Source: Fodinibius salsisoli | Lineage (GTDB): Bacteria; Bacteroidota; Rhodothermia; Balneolales; Balneolaceae | NCBI RefSeq assembly: GCF_026229185.1 | Contig: NZ_JAGGJA010000009.1 | Location: 1 to 64,000 of the forward strand | Reading direction: 5' to 3' | DNA length: 64,000 bases | In this document: one piece after another, positions 43,771-52,146 of the stretch | Position numbering within the stretch: position 1 is the stretch's first letter | Layout of the letters: each line of letters opens with the position of its first letter | Made by a program: the position numbers and the translations under genes | The notes under the pieces: generated by a model | What the model saw: only the letters and a program-made list of their open reading frames with translations | Told to the model about the DNA's origin: nothing | The model's database searches: none

Positions 43771-44102
43771 TAAGGACCTTTGCAAAACCATCTCCCGGAA
43801 GCAGCTGGCTGAAAGGTGGGGGGGGGGGACCTTCAGATGCTATGAGAGTCGCTACCGGGAGATTCCCCGGTTTCGCTCCGCTTCACTCGGAATGACACTG
43901 CGAATACCCCTTCTAAACCAACGCTCCGTCATTCTGAGGGGAATGCTTCCGAAGGCTTTCGGAAGAATGGACTCGAAGAATCTCCTTACAACAGTTGGCT
44001 AATGGAAAAGGGGAACCTTCTCCGCCAGCTCCATGGAATGGAGCTCAATTCCACAGGGCCAGCTGGCGGACAGGATGACAGCCCGGTTTTGCAAAGCCCC
44101 CG
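43771..44102. repeat. MITE-like element, about 330 bp
   Basis: The left end GGACCTTTGCAAAACC (43774-43789) is inverted at the right end as GGTTTTGCAAAGCCCC (44085-44100). It has no ORF. The inside contains CCGAAGGC/GCTTTCGG-type stems, repeated GAATGAC and GTCATTCTGA motifs and the G11 run. Same family as the three shorter elements in this window. Confidence 0.52.
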
Positions 44103-44238
44103 TGTAAAAAATAGTTAAGGAAAACGGTTGATTTTCTGATGAAGAAATATCATCCTTCCAACAGCAAGAATAAGCAAATTATATCTTAGGGGGATATCGC
44201 TTATGGTCAAATAAACAATCTGCGATCAGAATTAGATT

Positions 44239-44979
44239 ATGAACATTTCGCTATTTATTACGTGCTTCAATGACACGCTGTATCCCAACACAGGGAAGGC
44301 GATGGTAAAGGTCTTAGAACGATTGGGGCACAGTGTGATATTTCCCTTCGAGCAAACGTGTTGTGGACAAATGCATTACAACACGGGCTACCAGGAAGAA
44401 ACCATTCCGCTGGTTAGAAAATTTGTTGATGTTTTTAAAGATGCTGAAGCGGTCGTAGCTCCGTCTGCTTCTTGTGTAGGTATGGTGAAGGAATTTTATC
44501 CGCAGGTGGCACAGCGAGCACAGGATCCACAGCTTGCCAAAGCAGTTGATGACTTGCTTCCTCGTGTTTTTGAGTTGTCCCAGTTTTTAGTTGACGAACT
44601 GGGTGTCGAAGATGTGGGGGCTTACTACCCGCACCGGGTTACCTATCATCCCACCTGTCATTCCCTTCGTATGCTGGAAGTAGGCGATGCCCCGCTTAGG
44701 TTGTTACGCAATGTGGAAGGCATCGATCTGGTTGAGCTTCCGGATGCCGAGGAGTGCTGTGGATTTGGCGGGACCTTTGCCGTCAAGAATGCGGATACTT
44801 CGGTGGCGATGATGGGGGACAAAATCAAGAATATTAAAAGTACCGATGCCGAGGTTTGTACCGCTGCTGATAATTCGTGTCTCATGCATATCGGTGGAGG
44901 TCTGCATCGCCAGCGGGGTGGAGTCGAGGCCGTTCATTTAGCTGAAATTTTAGCGTCAACGGAAGAACAGCCATTATGA
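44239..44979 (+). CDS. lutA: L-lactate utilisation protein LutA
   Basis: Fe-S oxidoreductase subunit of 246 aa of the LutABC L-lactate oxidation system, which converts L-lactate to pyruvate in the cytoplasm. Two CCG domains are visible with Cys41-Cys42-Gly43 and Cys173-Cys174-Gly175 (EECCGFGG), as in LutA/GlpC-type proteins. It overlaps lutB by 4 bp (ATGA), so the three genes are translationally coupled. In this window the fucose pathway ends in L-lactate plus pyruvate, giving an immediate reason for these genes to be here. Confidence 0.93.
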   Translation: MNISLFITCFNDTLYPNTGKAMVKVLERLGHSVIFPFEQTCCGQMHYNTGYQEETIPLVRKFVDVFKDAEAVVAPSASCVGMVKEFYPQVAQRAQDPQLAKAVDDLLPRVFELSQFLVDELGVEDVGAYYPHRVTYHPTCHSLRMLEVGDAPLRLLRNVEGIDLVELPDAEECCGFGGTFAVKNADTSVAMMGDKIKNIKSTDAEVCTAADNSCLMHIGGGLHRQRGGVEAVHLAEILASTEEQPL

Positions 44980-46406
44980 GCAAACAACAGACTCCAACCT
45001 TTCAAGAAACGGCCGCTTCTTATCTCGATGATACCCAGCTGCGCCGCAACATCGGTCATGCTACTCAGACCATACGCGGCAAGCGTAAAGGGGTGGTACA
45101 GGAAATGCCGGACTGGGAAGCCCTGCGCGAGGCCGGCCGAGCGTTGAAGACCAAAACCATGCGACATCTCGATGACTATCTGCTCCAACTGGAAGAATCT
45201 GTGCAAGAGGCCGGCGGGACCGTTCATTGGGCAAGAGATGCCGAAGAGGCAAACCGGATTATCGTTGATTTGGTGAAGCAAGAACAGGTTAAGGAAGCGG
45301 TGAAAGTTAAGTCAATTACGACGGACGAGATCGGCCTGAATAAAGCACTGGCCGCCGAGGGGATCCAGGCATTGGAAACCGATCTGGCAGAATTGATTGT
45401 CCAGCTAGCCGAAGATGAACCCTCCCACATCCTGGTACCGGCCATCCACAAGAACAGGGCCGAAATTAAAGCACTCTTTAAGGAGAAACTGGATGCGGAT
45501 GAACTTACCGATCGGCCGGAGGATTTGGCAGAGGCGGCCCGGCTGTATCTGAGGAAGAAATTTTTAAATGCAAAAGTGGGCATCAGTGGAGCGAATTTTG
45601 GAGTGGCCGAAACGGGCACGGTCTCAGTTGTGGAATCCGAAGGCAATGGCCGCATGTGTACCACCTTGCCCGACACCTTAATTACGTTGATGGGCATTGA
45701 AAAGGTGGTGCCCAAATGGAAGGATTTGGAAGTGTTTATGCAGCTGCTGCCTCGTTCGGCTACCGCCGAGCGAATGAATCCCTACAACTCATTCTGGACG
45801 GGCACCACTGAGAATGATGGTCCGCAAAATTTTCACTTGGTACTGTTGGATAATGGACGGACGAAAGTACTGGCCGATGAAATGGGACGACAGACCTTAA
45901 ACTGTATCCGCTGCAGTGCCTGCCTGAATGTGTGTCCTGTATATGAACGGACCGGGGGACATGCTTACCATTCGGTCTATCCGGGACCCATAGGGGCTAT
46001 TTTGACGCCTCAATTGAAAGGACTGGAGGATGAAGGAGCGGCTTCGTTACCCTATGCATCCAGTTTGTGCGGGGCTTGCTATGAAGTCTGCCCGGTTAAG
46101 ATTAATATTCCGGAAGTGCTGGTCCACCTCCGGGGCAAAGTGATTGACAAAAAGAAGAAGGAGGGTAGCTTGAGAGATAAGCTGGAGCCCGAGCATGTGG
46201 GTATGAAGATCTTGAGCCGCGCCTTTAGCAATGCCAAACGTTATGAGCGGGCTCAGAAAATAGCCCGAACCGGCCAGGGCCTTTTTGCCAGGGATGGCAT
46301 GATTTCCAGTCTGCCGGGCTATCTGTCCAAATGGACTTCAACTCGTGATTTAAAAGCAATTCCTGATCAAACATTTAGAGAATGGTGGAGGCAGCGTGAT
46401 GAGTAA
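44976..46406 (+). CDS. lutB: L-lactate utilisation iron-sulfur protein LutB
   Basis: Protein of 476 aa, the ferredoxin-like and LUD-domain subunit of LutABC. The LUD-type domain spans about 65-300 (GISGANFGVAETGTVSV is typical). Two 4Fe-4S clusters are supported by Cys310, Cys313, Cys316 and Cys320 and by Cys365, Cys368 and Cys372. Length is normal. It overlaps lutA by 4 bp and lutC by 8 bp. Confidence 0.94.
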   Translation: MSKQQTPTFQETAASYLDDTQLRRNIGHATQTIRGKRKGVVQEMPDWEALREAGRALKTKTMRHLDDYLLQLEESVQEAGGTVHWARDAEEANRIIVDLVKQEQVKEAVKVKSITTDEIGLNKALAAEGIQALETDLAELIVQLAEDEPSHILVPAIHKNRAEIKALFKEKLDADELTDRPEDLAEAARLYLRKKFLNAKVGISGANFGVAETGTVSVVESEGNGRMCTTLPDTLITLMGIEKVVPKWKDLEVFMQLLPRSATAERMNPYNSFWTGTTENDGPQNFHLVLLDNGRTKVLADEMGRQTLNCIRCSACLNVCPVYERTGGHAYHSVYPGPIGAILTPQLKGLEDEGAASLPYASSLCGACYEVCPVKINIPEVLVHLRGKVIDKKKKEGSLRDKLEPEHVGMKILSRAFSNAKRYERAQKIARTGQGLFARDGMISSLPGYLSKWTSTRDLKAIPDQTFREWWRQRDE

Positions 46407-47055
46407 CGCAAAAGAAGCAATTTTAGGTCGAATTCGCGAGGCGCTCACAGATGTGCCGGAGGATGAAAACCTCCAAACCCAGCGAAACTATCGCCAGGAA
46501 GGAACACTTGGCAGGCAACAGGTTGTAGATCTGTTTGCGGAGCGAGTGGCCGAATACAAGGCAAAAGTGAGCCGTATTCCGAGGGAAGAGAAGATAACGG
46601 CAAGTATCCGGGATGCCTGCCATCAGCGGGCAGTCGAAAAATTAGTAATCCCCGAAGGGTTTCCATCAGATTGGCTACCCGAAGGATTTACTTTTATTCG
46701 GGACTCGGCGGATGACCTTGTGTCTCATCATGAGCTCGATCAGACAGATGGAGTGGTTACTACCTGTGCGTTAGGGGTAGCCGAAACGGGTACGATTATC
46801 CTGGATGCCGGTGCTGGACAGGGGCGGCGAGCCCTCACGCTTATTCCCGACTATCATCTGTGTATCGTCCGCGAAGAGCAAATTGTTGAACTCATACCGG
46901 AGGCCTTTGATCATTTTGAGCAAAAAGTTTCTCAGGAAGGAGCCCCGATTACCATGATTTCCGGTCCATCAGCCACATCGGATATCGAGCTCAATCGCGT
47001 TGAAGGAGTTCACGGTCCCCGTATATTGGATGTGTTGATTATTGGTAATGAGTAA
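46399..47055 (+). CDS. lutC: L-lactate utilisation protein LutC
   Basis: LUD-domain protein of 218 aa, third subunit of LutABC. ATG 46399 (MSNAKEAILGRIREAL) is chosen; GTG 46396 would add one residue. The family signature TTCALGVAETGTIILDAG is near residues 115-135, followed by a glycine-rich segment and a C-terminal GPSATSDIELNRVEGVHGPR. It overlaps the end of lutB by 8 bp and is followed 44 bp later by a GH28 gene, which may be in the same operon. Confidence 0.93.
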   Translation: MSNAKEAILGRIREALTDVPEDENLQTQRNYRQEGTLGRQQVVDLFAERVAEYKAKVSRIPREEKITASIRDACHQRAVEKLVIPEGFPSDWLPEGFTFIRDSADDLVSHHELDQTDGVVTTCALGVAETGTIILDAGAGQGRRALTLIPDYHLCIVREEQIVELIPEAFDHFEQKVSQEGAPITMISGPSATSDIELNRVEGVHGPRILDVLIIGNE

Positions 47056-47099
47056 AAGCCCATCCAGAACATTTTTCAACTCACCATACAGCAGTAAAT

Positions 47100-48731
47100 A
47101 TGTCTCTCTTTTATAGTGTAAGAAAATGGTCCCTTTTATTGGTAGCTGGCTTCCTGTTGGTTGGTTTATATGCCTGCCAAAATCAGAATAAAAATAGTGC
47201 AAGCGACAACATCAACTTGGATCTGCCTACCAAAAGCCAGGTAGGAGCCGAAAACTTACCCGATACCATTGCCCCGGTAAACGCTCCATTTGCATTTCCG
47301 AATTTAGAAAAACCGACTTTCCCGGATGATACGGTACGCATCACAGAAAAAGGGGCTGAGCAAAACTCGAACGTTCGAACCATAATCAATGAGGCCATAG
47401 CAGAAGTAAGTCAACAGGGTGGCGGGGTTGTGGTCATACCGTCGGGGGATTGGCACACCGGTCGTATCGAGTTAAAATCCAATGTCAATTTACACATTGA
47501 AAAGGGGGCAAAAGTACATTTTAGCGGAAAGATTAAGGATTATTTGCCGGCTGTATTTACCCGGAACGAAGGGATTGAATTGTATTCATTGGGGGCCTGT
47601 ATTTATGCGAATGAACAGGAAAATATTGCCATTACGGGCGGAGGTACATTGATAGGTCCTCCTGACAGTGCCGAAGTACGAAAGAAAATTATGAACGAGG
47701 ATGTTATTGAAAATGTGGTTCCGCACGATATGCCGGTAGAAGAGCGTGTGTACAACGGCGAAGAACAGGATTGGATCTTTCCCCCTACTTTTATATCTCC
47801 GACGAACAGCAAGAATATTTTGATTGAAGGCATAACCCTGAATCACAGTATATTCTGGAATATTGTCCCCGTTTACTCCGAGAATATTATTATCAGGGGT
47901 ATCACTGTAAACTCGGTGGGAGTTGCCCGGGGAGACGGTATCGATATAGAATCCTCCAGAAATGTCCTTATTGAATATTCTACCCTAAATACCGGGGACG
48001 ACTGTTTTACGATGAAGGCCGGTCGCGGTAAAGACGGCCTGCGCGTTAACAAGCCCACCGAAAATGTAGTCGTCAGGCATTCTCTCGCCAAGAAAGGACA
48101 TGGAGGTATCACCATCGGAAGCGAGACGGCGGGTACCATTCGTAACCTGTATATTCATGATTCAGTATTTAATAACACCTGTGTTGGGATACGGTTTAAA
48201 ACAAGGCGTCCACGGGGTGGTGGCGGTGAAAATTTATACTACGAACGCCTTCGCATGAATTTGAACTGCACGGTAATCAAATGGGATATGCTGGGTCAGC
48301 CCAAATATGTGGGTGAGCTGGCCGAACGATTACCCCCTCGTCCGGTAACAGAAATTACGCCTGTTTACCGGAATATTAGAATAAAGGACATTATTGTTGA
48401 AGACGGGGATCATTTTGTCAAAGCGTACGGTATCCCGGAATCTCCCCTTGAAAATGTGGTCATCGAGAATGGTATAGTGAACAGTAAGCAGCTCATACGC
48501 CTTCACGATACGAAAAACATAACACTCAAAGACTTAGAGATACAGGCTTCCGATTCCCTGATCGAGTTATTAAACAGCCAGAATATTCAATTCAATAATA
48601 TTGATTTTGACGTACCAGGCGAGCAAATTTATACAGAATTTAAGGCTGAAGATTCTGATAGTATCTTTTTTAATGATTCAAACCCTCAGCAACCCACTGG
48701 ATGGGAAGCAACCGAATGGGTTCAGGAATGA
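47100..48731 (+). CDS. GH28-family lipoprotein (polygalacturonase-like)
   Basis: Lipoprotein of 543 aa (lipobox YAC, Cys26) with a right-handed parallel beta-helix. GH28 motifs appear in order: GDGIDIES (about 279-286, in the position of N-x-D), GDDCFTMKAG (about 298-307), GHGGITIGSE (about 333-342) and RFKTRRPRGGGG (about 364-375, in the position of R-x-K). The catalytic aspartates therefore appear intact. GH28 enzymes cut polygalacturonan, xylogalacturonan or rhamnogalacturonan, often as exo-acting enzymes. It suggests the target glycan includes uronic acids, or that this enzyme belongs to another locus. It follows lutC by 44 bp. Confidence 0.87.
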   Translation: MSLFYSVRKWSLLLVAGFLLVGLYACQNQNKNSASDNINLDLPTKSQVGAENLPDTIAPVNAPFAFPNLEKPTFPDDTVRITEKGAEQNSNVRTIINEAIAEVSQQGGGVVVIPSGDWHTGRIELKSNVNLHIEKGAKVHFSGKIKDYLPAVFTRNEGIELYSLGACIYANEQENIAITGGGTLIGPPDSAEVRKKIMNEDVIENVVPHDMPVEERVYNGEEQDWIFPPTFISPTNSKNILIEGITLNHSIFWNIVPVYSENIIIRGITVNSVGVARGDGIDIESSRNVLIEYSTLNTGDDCFTMKAGRGKDGLRVNKPTENVVVRHSLAKKGHGGITIGSETAGTIRNLYIHDSVFNNTCVGIRFKTRRPRGGGGENLYYERLRMNLNCTVIKWDMLGQPKYVGELAERLPPRPVTEITPVYRNIRIKDIIVEDGDHFVKAYGIPESPLENVVIENGIVNSKQLIRLHDTKNITLKDLEIQASDSLIELLNSQNIQFNNIDFDVPGEQIYTEFKAEDSDSIFFNDSNPQQPTGWEATEWVQE

Positions 48732-48815
48732 GAAGGGGGTTAAAAGGTAATTGATTCTGAGGATTGCAAAATTTGAGTTATTTGGTGCCTTCACTTTGAA
48801 TCATAAGAAATAAAC

Positions 48816-48852
48816 CCGGCCGCTGCCCCTGTGAAAGAGTAAATACGGCCGG
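48816..48852. terminator. Bidirectional hairpin between convergent genes
   Basis: CCGGCCG (48816-48822) pairs with CGGCCGG (48846-48852) between the GH28 gene and the convergent unknown gene. The loop is 23 nt and there is no long T-tract, so the terminator call is moderate. Confidence 0.45.
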
Positions 48853-48877
48853 AGGCTATATTTGAGTTAGGTTTTGT

Positions 48878-49882
48878 TTAGAAGAATAGCACACGATTAT
48901 CCTCTGTTTTGGAAAAAACTCCAAGGGCGGGTTTTATACCACAGACATAGGGATCTTCTGTGTAATGGGCTACTTGAAAGTCCCCTGAAAGGTCTTTGCT
49001 ACTGATACGGCGGGGTAACCCTTCCGCTTTAATCATATTCGGCAATTCTTTCACATCCACTTCATAGAGTCCATTGTCGGTAGCCATAATGGACGACGTA
49101 TGGTTGAAATTAATGGAGTGGATATGTTTTACCTCTTCTTCCAGTTCTTCAAAGTGCGCCATTTCACCCCAAATATTGAACTGATAGACGGAATTTCGGA
49201 TAGATACCAAAAACAGATCTTCAGAATTAGGAGCAGGTTCCAGCATATCTACTTTTCCCAGCTTATTAACATCTTCCATGAGTTCCATATCGAGCTTAAC
49301 ATCAGGCTGCTCGATAACATCCGGGGTTAGCTTTCCGATACAAACTTCTCTTGCTTCCGTAAGTCCGATCATCCGATCGCCGACAATAATAGGATTACGG
49401 ATATGCATATCTTTCCCTTCAACTTCGACATCATTGGCAAGATAAAAGGCTCTTTTATTAAGGGATATCAATACATCGCAATGATCATGTATATCGGATA
49501 CCTCAAGATACCTTCTGGAACGCACCTCAGTGTCTAAAGACTCACCGATGCCTTGAAGGAGCTTATAGCATGCCTGATCATTACACATCTTCCGTACCTC
49601 TTCTTTACTACCTACCAAGCGGAGGTGGAAGGTGTTGCTTCCAACCATTCGGATGGATCGGAAAAATACATCTGCCTTGTTTTCCAGTCCTTCCAGAGCA
49701 TTAATTTTGCCTGTTAACGGTTGAGTAAAAAAGTTTTGGTACATAAATTTACCGTCCCTATAGTAGAGAGCAATGCTTCGTCTGGTACTATTGATTTCGG
49801 TTCTGGATAGGTCTTCCGAGATCTCGTTCGTTTCAACTTTGATATGGTTCACTTGATTTGCCTTCATCATAATAACACCCAC
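48878..49882 (-). CDS. Protein of unknown function, possible beta-propeller
   Basis: Protein of 334 aa that I do not recognise. There is no signal peptide or membrane segment, so it should be cytoplasmic; Met5 or Met6 may be the true start. The sequence alternates short beta-like strands and acidic loops. The second half has repeat-like units (LFLVSIRNSVYQFNI, IMATDNGLYEVDV, VCGIKPALGVFS), which suggests WD-like propeller blades. Cysteines are few. It stands alone on the minus strand between the GH28 gene and the L-fucose dehydrogenase gene. Base composition is like its neighbours, so there is no sign of recent transfer. Confidence 0.7.
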   Translation of the reverse strand: MGVIMMKANQVNHIKVETNEISEDLSRTEINSTRRSIALYYRDGKFMYQNFFTQPLTGKINALEGLENKADVFFRSIRMVGSNTFHLRLVGSKEEVRKMCNDQACYKLLQGIGESLDTEVRSRRYLEVSDIHDHCDVLISLNKRAFYLANDVEVEGKDMHIRNPIIVGDRMIGLTEAREVCIGKLTPDVIEQPDVKLDMELMEDVNKLGKVDMLEPAPNSEDLFLVSIRNSVYQFNIWGEMAHFEELEEEVKHIHSINFNHTSSIMATDNGLYEVDVKELPNMIKAEGLPRRISSKDLSGDFQVAHYTEDPYVCGIKPALGVFSKTEDNRVLFF

Positions 49883-50177
49883 TTACTTTTAAGTTTTAAT
49901 TGCTGATTATAATCTCTTGAATCAGCTATAGCCTAATAGGCACAATGGAGTGAGACGTCTGTAGGAATGGTAAAACAAACTTACTGTTTTAGGAACTGTC
50001 AATCAATATTAAGTATATGTTTTTTATGAACTTAATGGATGGTAGGGTGTTGGTGTTATCTCGTTGGTGTGGAAGGGATAACTAAAATATAGCCTCTTCG
50101 AAAAAGTATAGTTGAGCTATTGTGATCCCTCAAATGGAAGCAATCGATTCAAGATCCATGTTAAGAGGCAAATTCTT

Positions 50178-50963
50178 TTAAGTGATAGCTCGATCCAGGT
50201 GGGTATAGCCGCCATCCACATGCACAAACTGACCGGTAGTGTGAGAGGAGCGGTCAGAGAGGAGAAAGAGGATCGTATCGGCAATTTCTGAGGGTTCGGT
50301 CATCCTTTTGCCAAGGGGTACTTTAGCGGAAATTTCTTTTTTCTTGGCTTCCGGATCATCAAACTTTTCAAGCCATGTTCTATAGCTGGGCGTAAAAGAT
50401 TCTGCTATGACGATAGCGTTTACCCGGATATCGTCTTCTCTTAATTCCAGCGCCCACTCGCGCGTTAAGGACAAGACCCCTCCTTTGGCTGCAGCATATC
50501 CGGAAGTGCCACCCTGGCCGGTGAGCGCTACTTTGGATGCAATATTAATGACAGATCCGGATGATTTTCTCAAGTGAGGAAGTGCTGCCTTAGTTACACC
50601 AAAAAAATGGGCAAGATTGAGTTTAAGAGAATCCATGAACTCCTGGTAGGAGTGGTCAAATCCAACTCCATCATTAACTCCCAAATTATTTACAATTCCA
50701 TCGATACGCCCGTATTCAGCTGCAGCTTGTTCGGCTGCTTCACGGCATCCCTCTTCTGTGGTGAGGTCAACGGGGACAAACATTGCATTCCCATGCTTTT
50801 CGCGAATATCGTTAGCTAACTTTACGCCCCGTTCGTTTTTATCAACGATAACCGGAATACCCCCTTCCGCAGCAATATGGCGGACAGTTACTTCTCCAAT
50901 GCTGCCGGAAAGCCCCGCGCCGCCGGTAACAATGATAACTTTATTTTTAAGGTGCAAGTCCAT
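50178..50963 (-). CDS. L-fucose dehydrogenase-like SDR
   Basis: Short-chain dehydrogenase of 261 aa. Catalytic Tyr and Lys stand in GYAAAKGG (about 158-162); NNLGVNDGVG and the C-terminal VHVDGGYTHLDRA are, as I recall, typical of bacterial L-fucose dehydrogenases. It would oxidise L-fucose to L-fucono-1,5-lactone with NAD(P)+, the first oxidation of the pathway. The glycine-rich loop reads TGGAGLSGSIG, about three residues longer than the usual TGxxxGxG, which is unusual. The FAH-family hydrolase gene lies upstream on the same strand, 72 bp away, so the first and last enzymes of the route are transcribed together while the middle steps are 29 kb away. Confidence 0.83.
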   Translation of the reverse strand: MDLHLKNKVIIVTGGAGLSGSIGEVTVRHIAAEGGIPVIVDKNERGVKLANDIREKHGNAMFVPVDLTTEEGCREAAEQAAAEYGRIDGIVNNLGVNDGVGFDHSYQEFMDSLKLNLAHFFGVTKAALPHLRKSSGSVINIASKVALTGQGGTSGYAAAKGGVLSLTREWALELREDDIRVNAIVIAESFTPSYRTWLEKFDDPEAKKKEISAKVPLGKRMTEPSEIADTILFLLSDRSSHTTGQFVHVDGGYTHLDRAIT

Positions 50964-51035
50964 GGGGATATTTTTAGAAAGCTTGAAGTAGCTTCAATAT
51001 CGTTATGCTACCTCAAGCCGCATTAGAAGGGGTAG

Positions 51036-51881
51036 TTATGCTTCTTCGACGGGATTAACAAGTTCCCCGATACCTTCAATCCAGGTGCGTACAGTGTCGC
51101 CGGGCGTGAGGTAAACGGGTGGTTTTCGGCTGAATCCAACTCCTTGTGGGGTCCCGGAAGCAATAATATCTCCGGCTTCGAGCGTAAAGGAATGGGAGAG
51201 CTCCGATATCAGCGTAGCTACATCAAAAATCATATTGGCCGTGTTGTCCTCTTGCAAAGTCTTTCCGTTTACGCTGCACCCGATGGCCAACTTTTGGGGA
51301 TCTGCAATCTCATCGGAGGTTACAATAACCGGTCCTATGGGGCAGAACGTATCCAGGGATTTTCCACGTACCCATTGCTCATCACTAAACTGGAGGTCAC
51401 GGGCCGATACGTCGTTGATTACTGTGTAGCCAAATACATGCTCCAGTGCTTCTTCAGGTGTTACATTCTTTGCTTCTTTTCCGATGACAACGCCAAGTTC
51501 AACTTCATAGTCGACTTCCTGGGTTAAATCAGTCGGAATTTTAATGGTGTCGGTGGCAGAAATAATAGAGCTGGTAAACTTGGTAAAGACCAGGGGGGTA
51601 TCAGGAACTTCCATCTGAGACTCATCGGCATGGTCCATATAGTTAAGACCAATAGCTACAATTTTGGATGGGCGGCGGACCGGAGCTGCAAAGTCTTTCG
51701 TACTTACGGAAGTCCCAGTTCCCGAATGTTGCTCTAATTGTTGCTCAATCTGAGAGAGCTGTCCATTGTTGTTCTTGATGAGATCAAGCAGAGAGCCTTC
51801 AAATCCTAAATCAGAAAGTGGGATGCTGGTTTCATTGACAATAGCTGTCGCCGTACCATCTTTTAAAGTCGTAAATTTCAC
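51036..51881 (-). CDS. FAH-family 2,4-diketo-3-deoxy-L-fuconate hydrolase
   Basis: Fumarylacetoacetate-hydrolase-fold enzyme of 281 aa. Metal ligands are visible as Glu and Glu in DYEVELGVVIG (about 119-129) and Asp in NDVSARDLQF (about 151-160); GDIIASGTPQGVGF is the C-terminal signature. In the non-phosphorylating L-fucose pathway this family cleaves the 2,4-diketo acid to pyruvate and L-lactate. The gene lies directly upstream of the L-fucose dehydrogenase on the same strand, which supports that role over ureidoglycolate lyase or acylpyruvase annotations given to relatives. LutABC at 44.2-47.1 kb would use the lactate. Confidence 0.87.
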   Translation of the reverse strand: MKFTTLKDGTATAIVNETSIPLSDLGFEGSLLDLIKNNNGQLSQIEQQLEQHSGTGTSVSTKDFAAPVRRPSKIVAIGLNYMDHADESQMEVPDTPLVFTKFTSSIISATDTIKIPTDLTQEVDYEVELGVVIGKEAKNVTPEEALEHVFGYTVINDVSARDLQFSDEQWVRGKSLDTFCPIGPVIVTSDEIADPQKLAIGCSVNGKTLQEDNTANMIFDVATLISELSHSFTLEAGDIIASGTPQGVGFSRKPPVYLTPGDTVRTWIEGIGELVNPVEEA

Positions 51882-52057
51882 GAGATATCTTCTTGTTTAA
51901 CTTTGATAATTTATTTTCAGCAATGCTTAGTAAATACAGTGATTTTTTCGAATATTTGCAACCTTACTTAGGGTTTTAATTTGTAGTGATTGTATGTTGG
52001 ATAATAACCAATAATTGCTGTTTTATACCTCGATGCTCGAAACAAGAAAATAATAAT

Positions 52058-52089
52058 GGGTGCTAAGCGTGGTCGCTTACTATCACAGC
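52058..52089. repeat. Degenerate REP-like hairpin copy
   Basis: GGGTGCTAAGCGTGGTCGC followed by TTACTATCACAGC matches the middle unit of the cluster at 18008-18099 with a few changes; TAAGCG (52064-52069) still pairs with CGCTTA (52074-52079). It lies in the 265-bp gap upstream of the FAH gene and downstream of the M1 peptidase gene, both on the minus strand. Confidence 0.55.
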
Positions 52090-52146
52090 GAATAGTCTAA
52101 CAAATAGAGACGCCATTAATCGTGTCTCTTCTTGTTTAAACCCAAG

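Larger units (their letters stand above)
43219..44238. repeat. Gene-free 1-kb region of dispersed repeats
   Basis: No credible gene in about 1 kb between divergent genes. It includes a perfect hairpin TTTTCCCCTGC/GCAGGGGAAAA (43321-43344), the stem TCCCGA/TCGGGA within an ATTCTG/CAGAAT stem (about 43541-43574), two MITE-like elements listed separately, and a run of 11 G (43818-43828). Motifs such as GTCATTCTGA and GAATCTC recur. It must also contain the promoters of the FG-GAP gene (left) and of lutA (right, in the AT-rich last 120 bp). Confidence 0.65.

Noticed and set aside
43818-43828. Run of 11 G as a phase-variable switch
   Set aside because: It lies inside a non-coding MITE-like repeat and is not close to a promoter or start codon.
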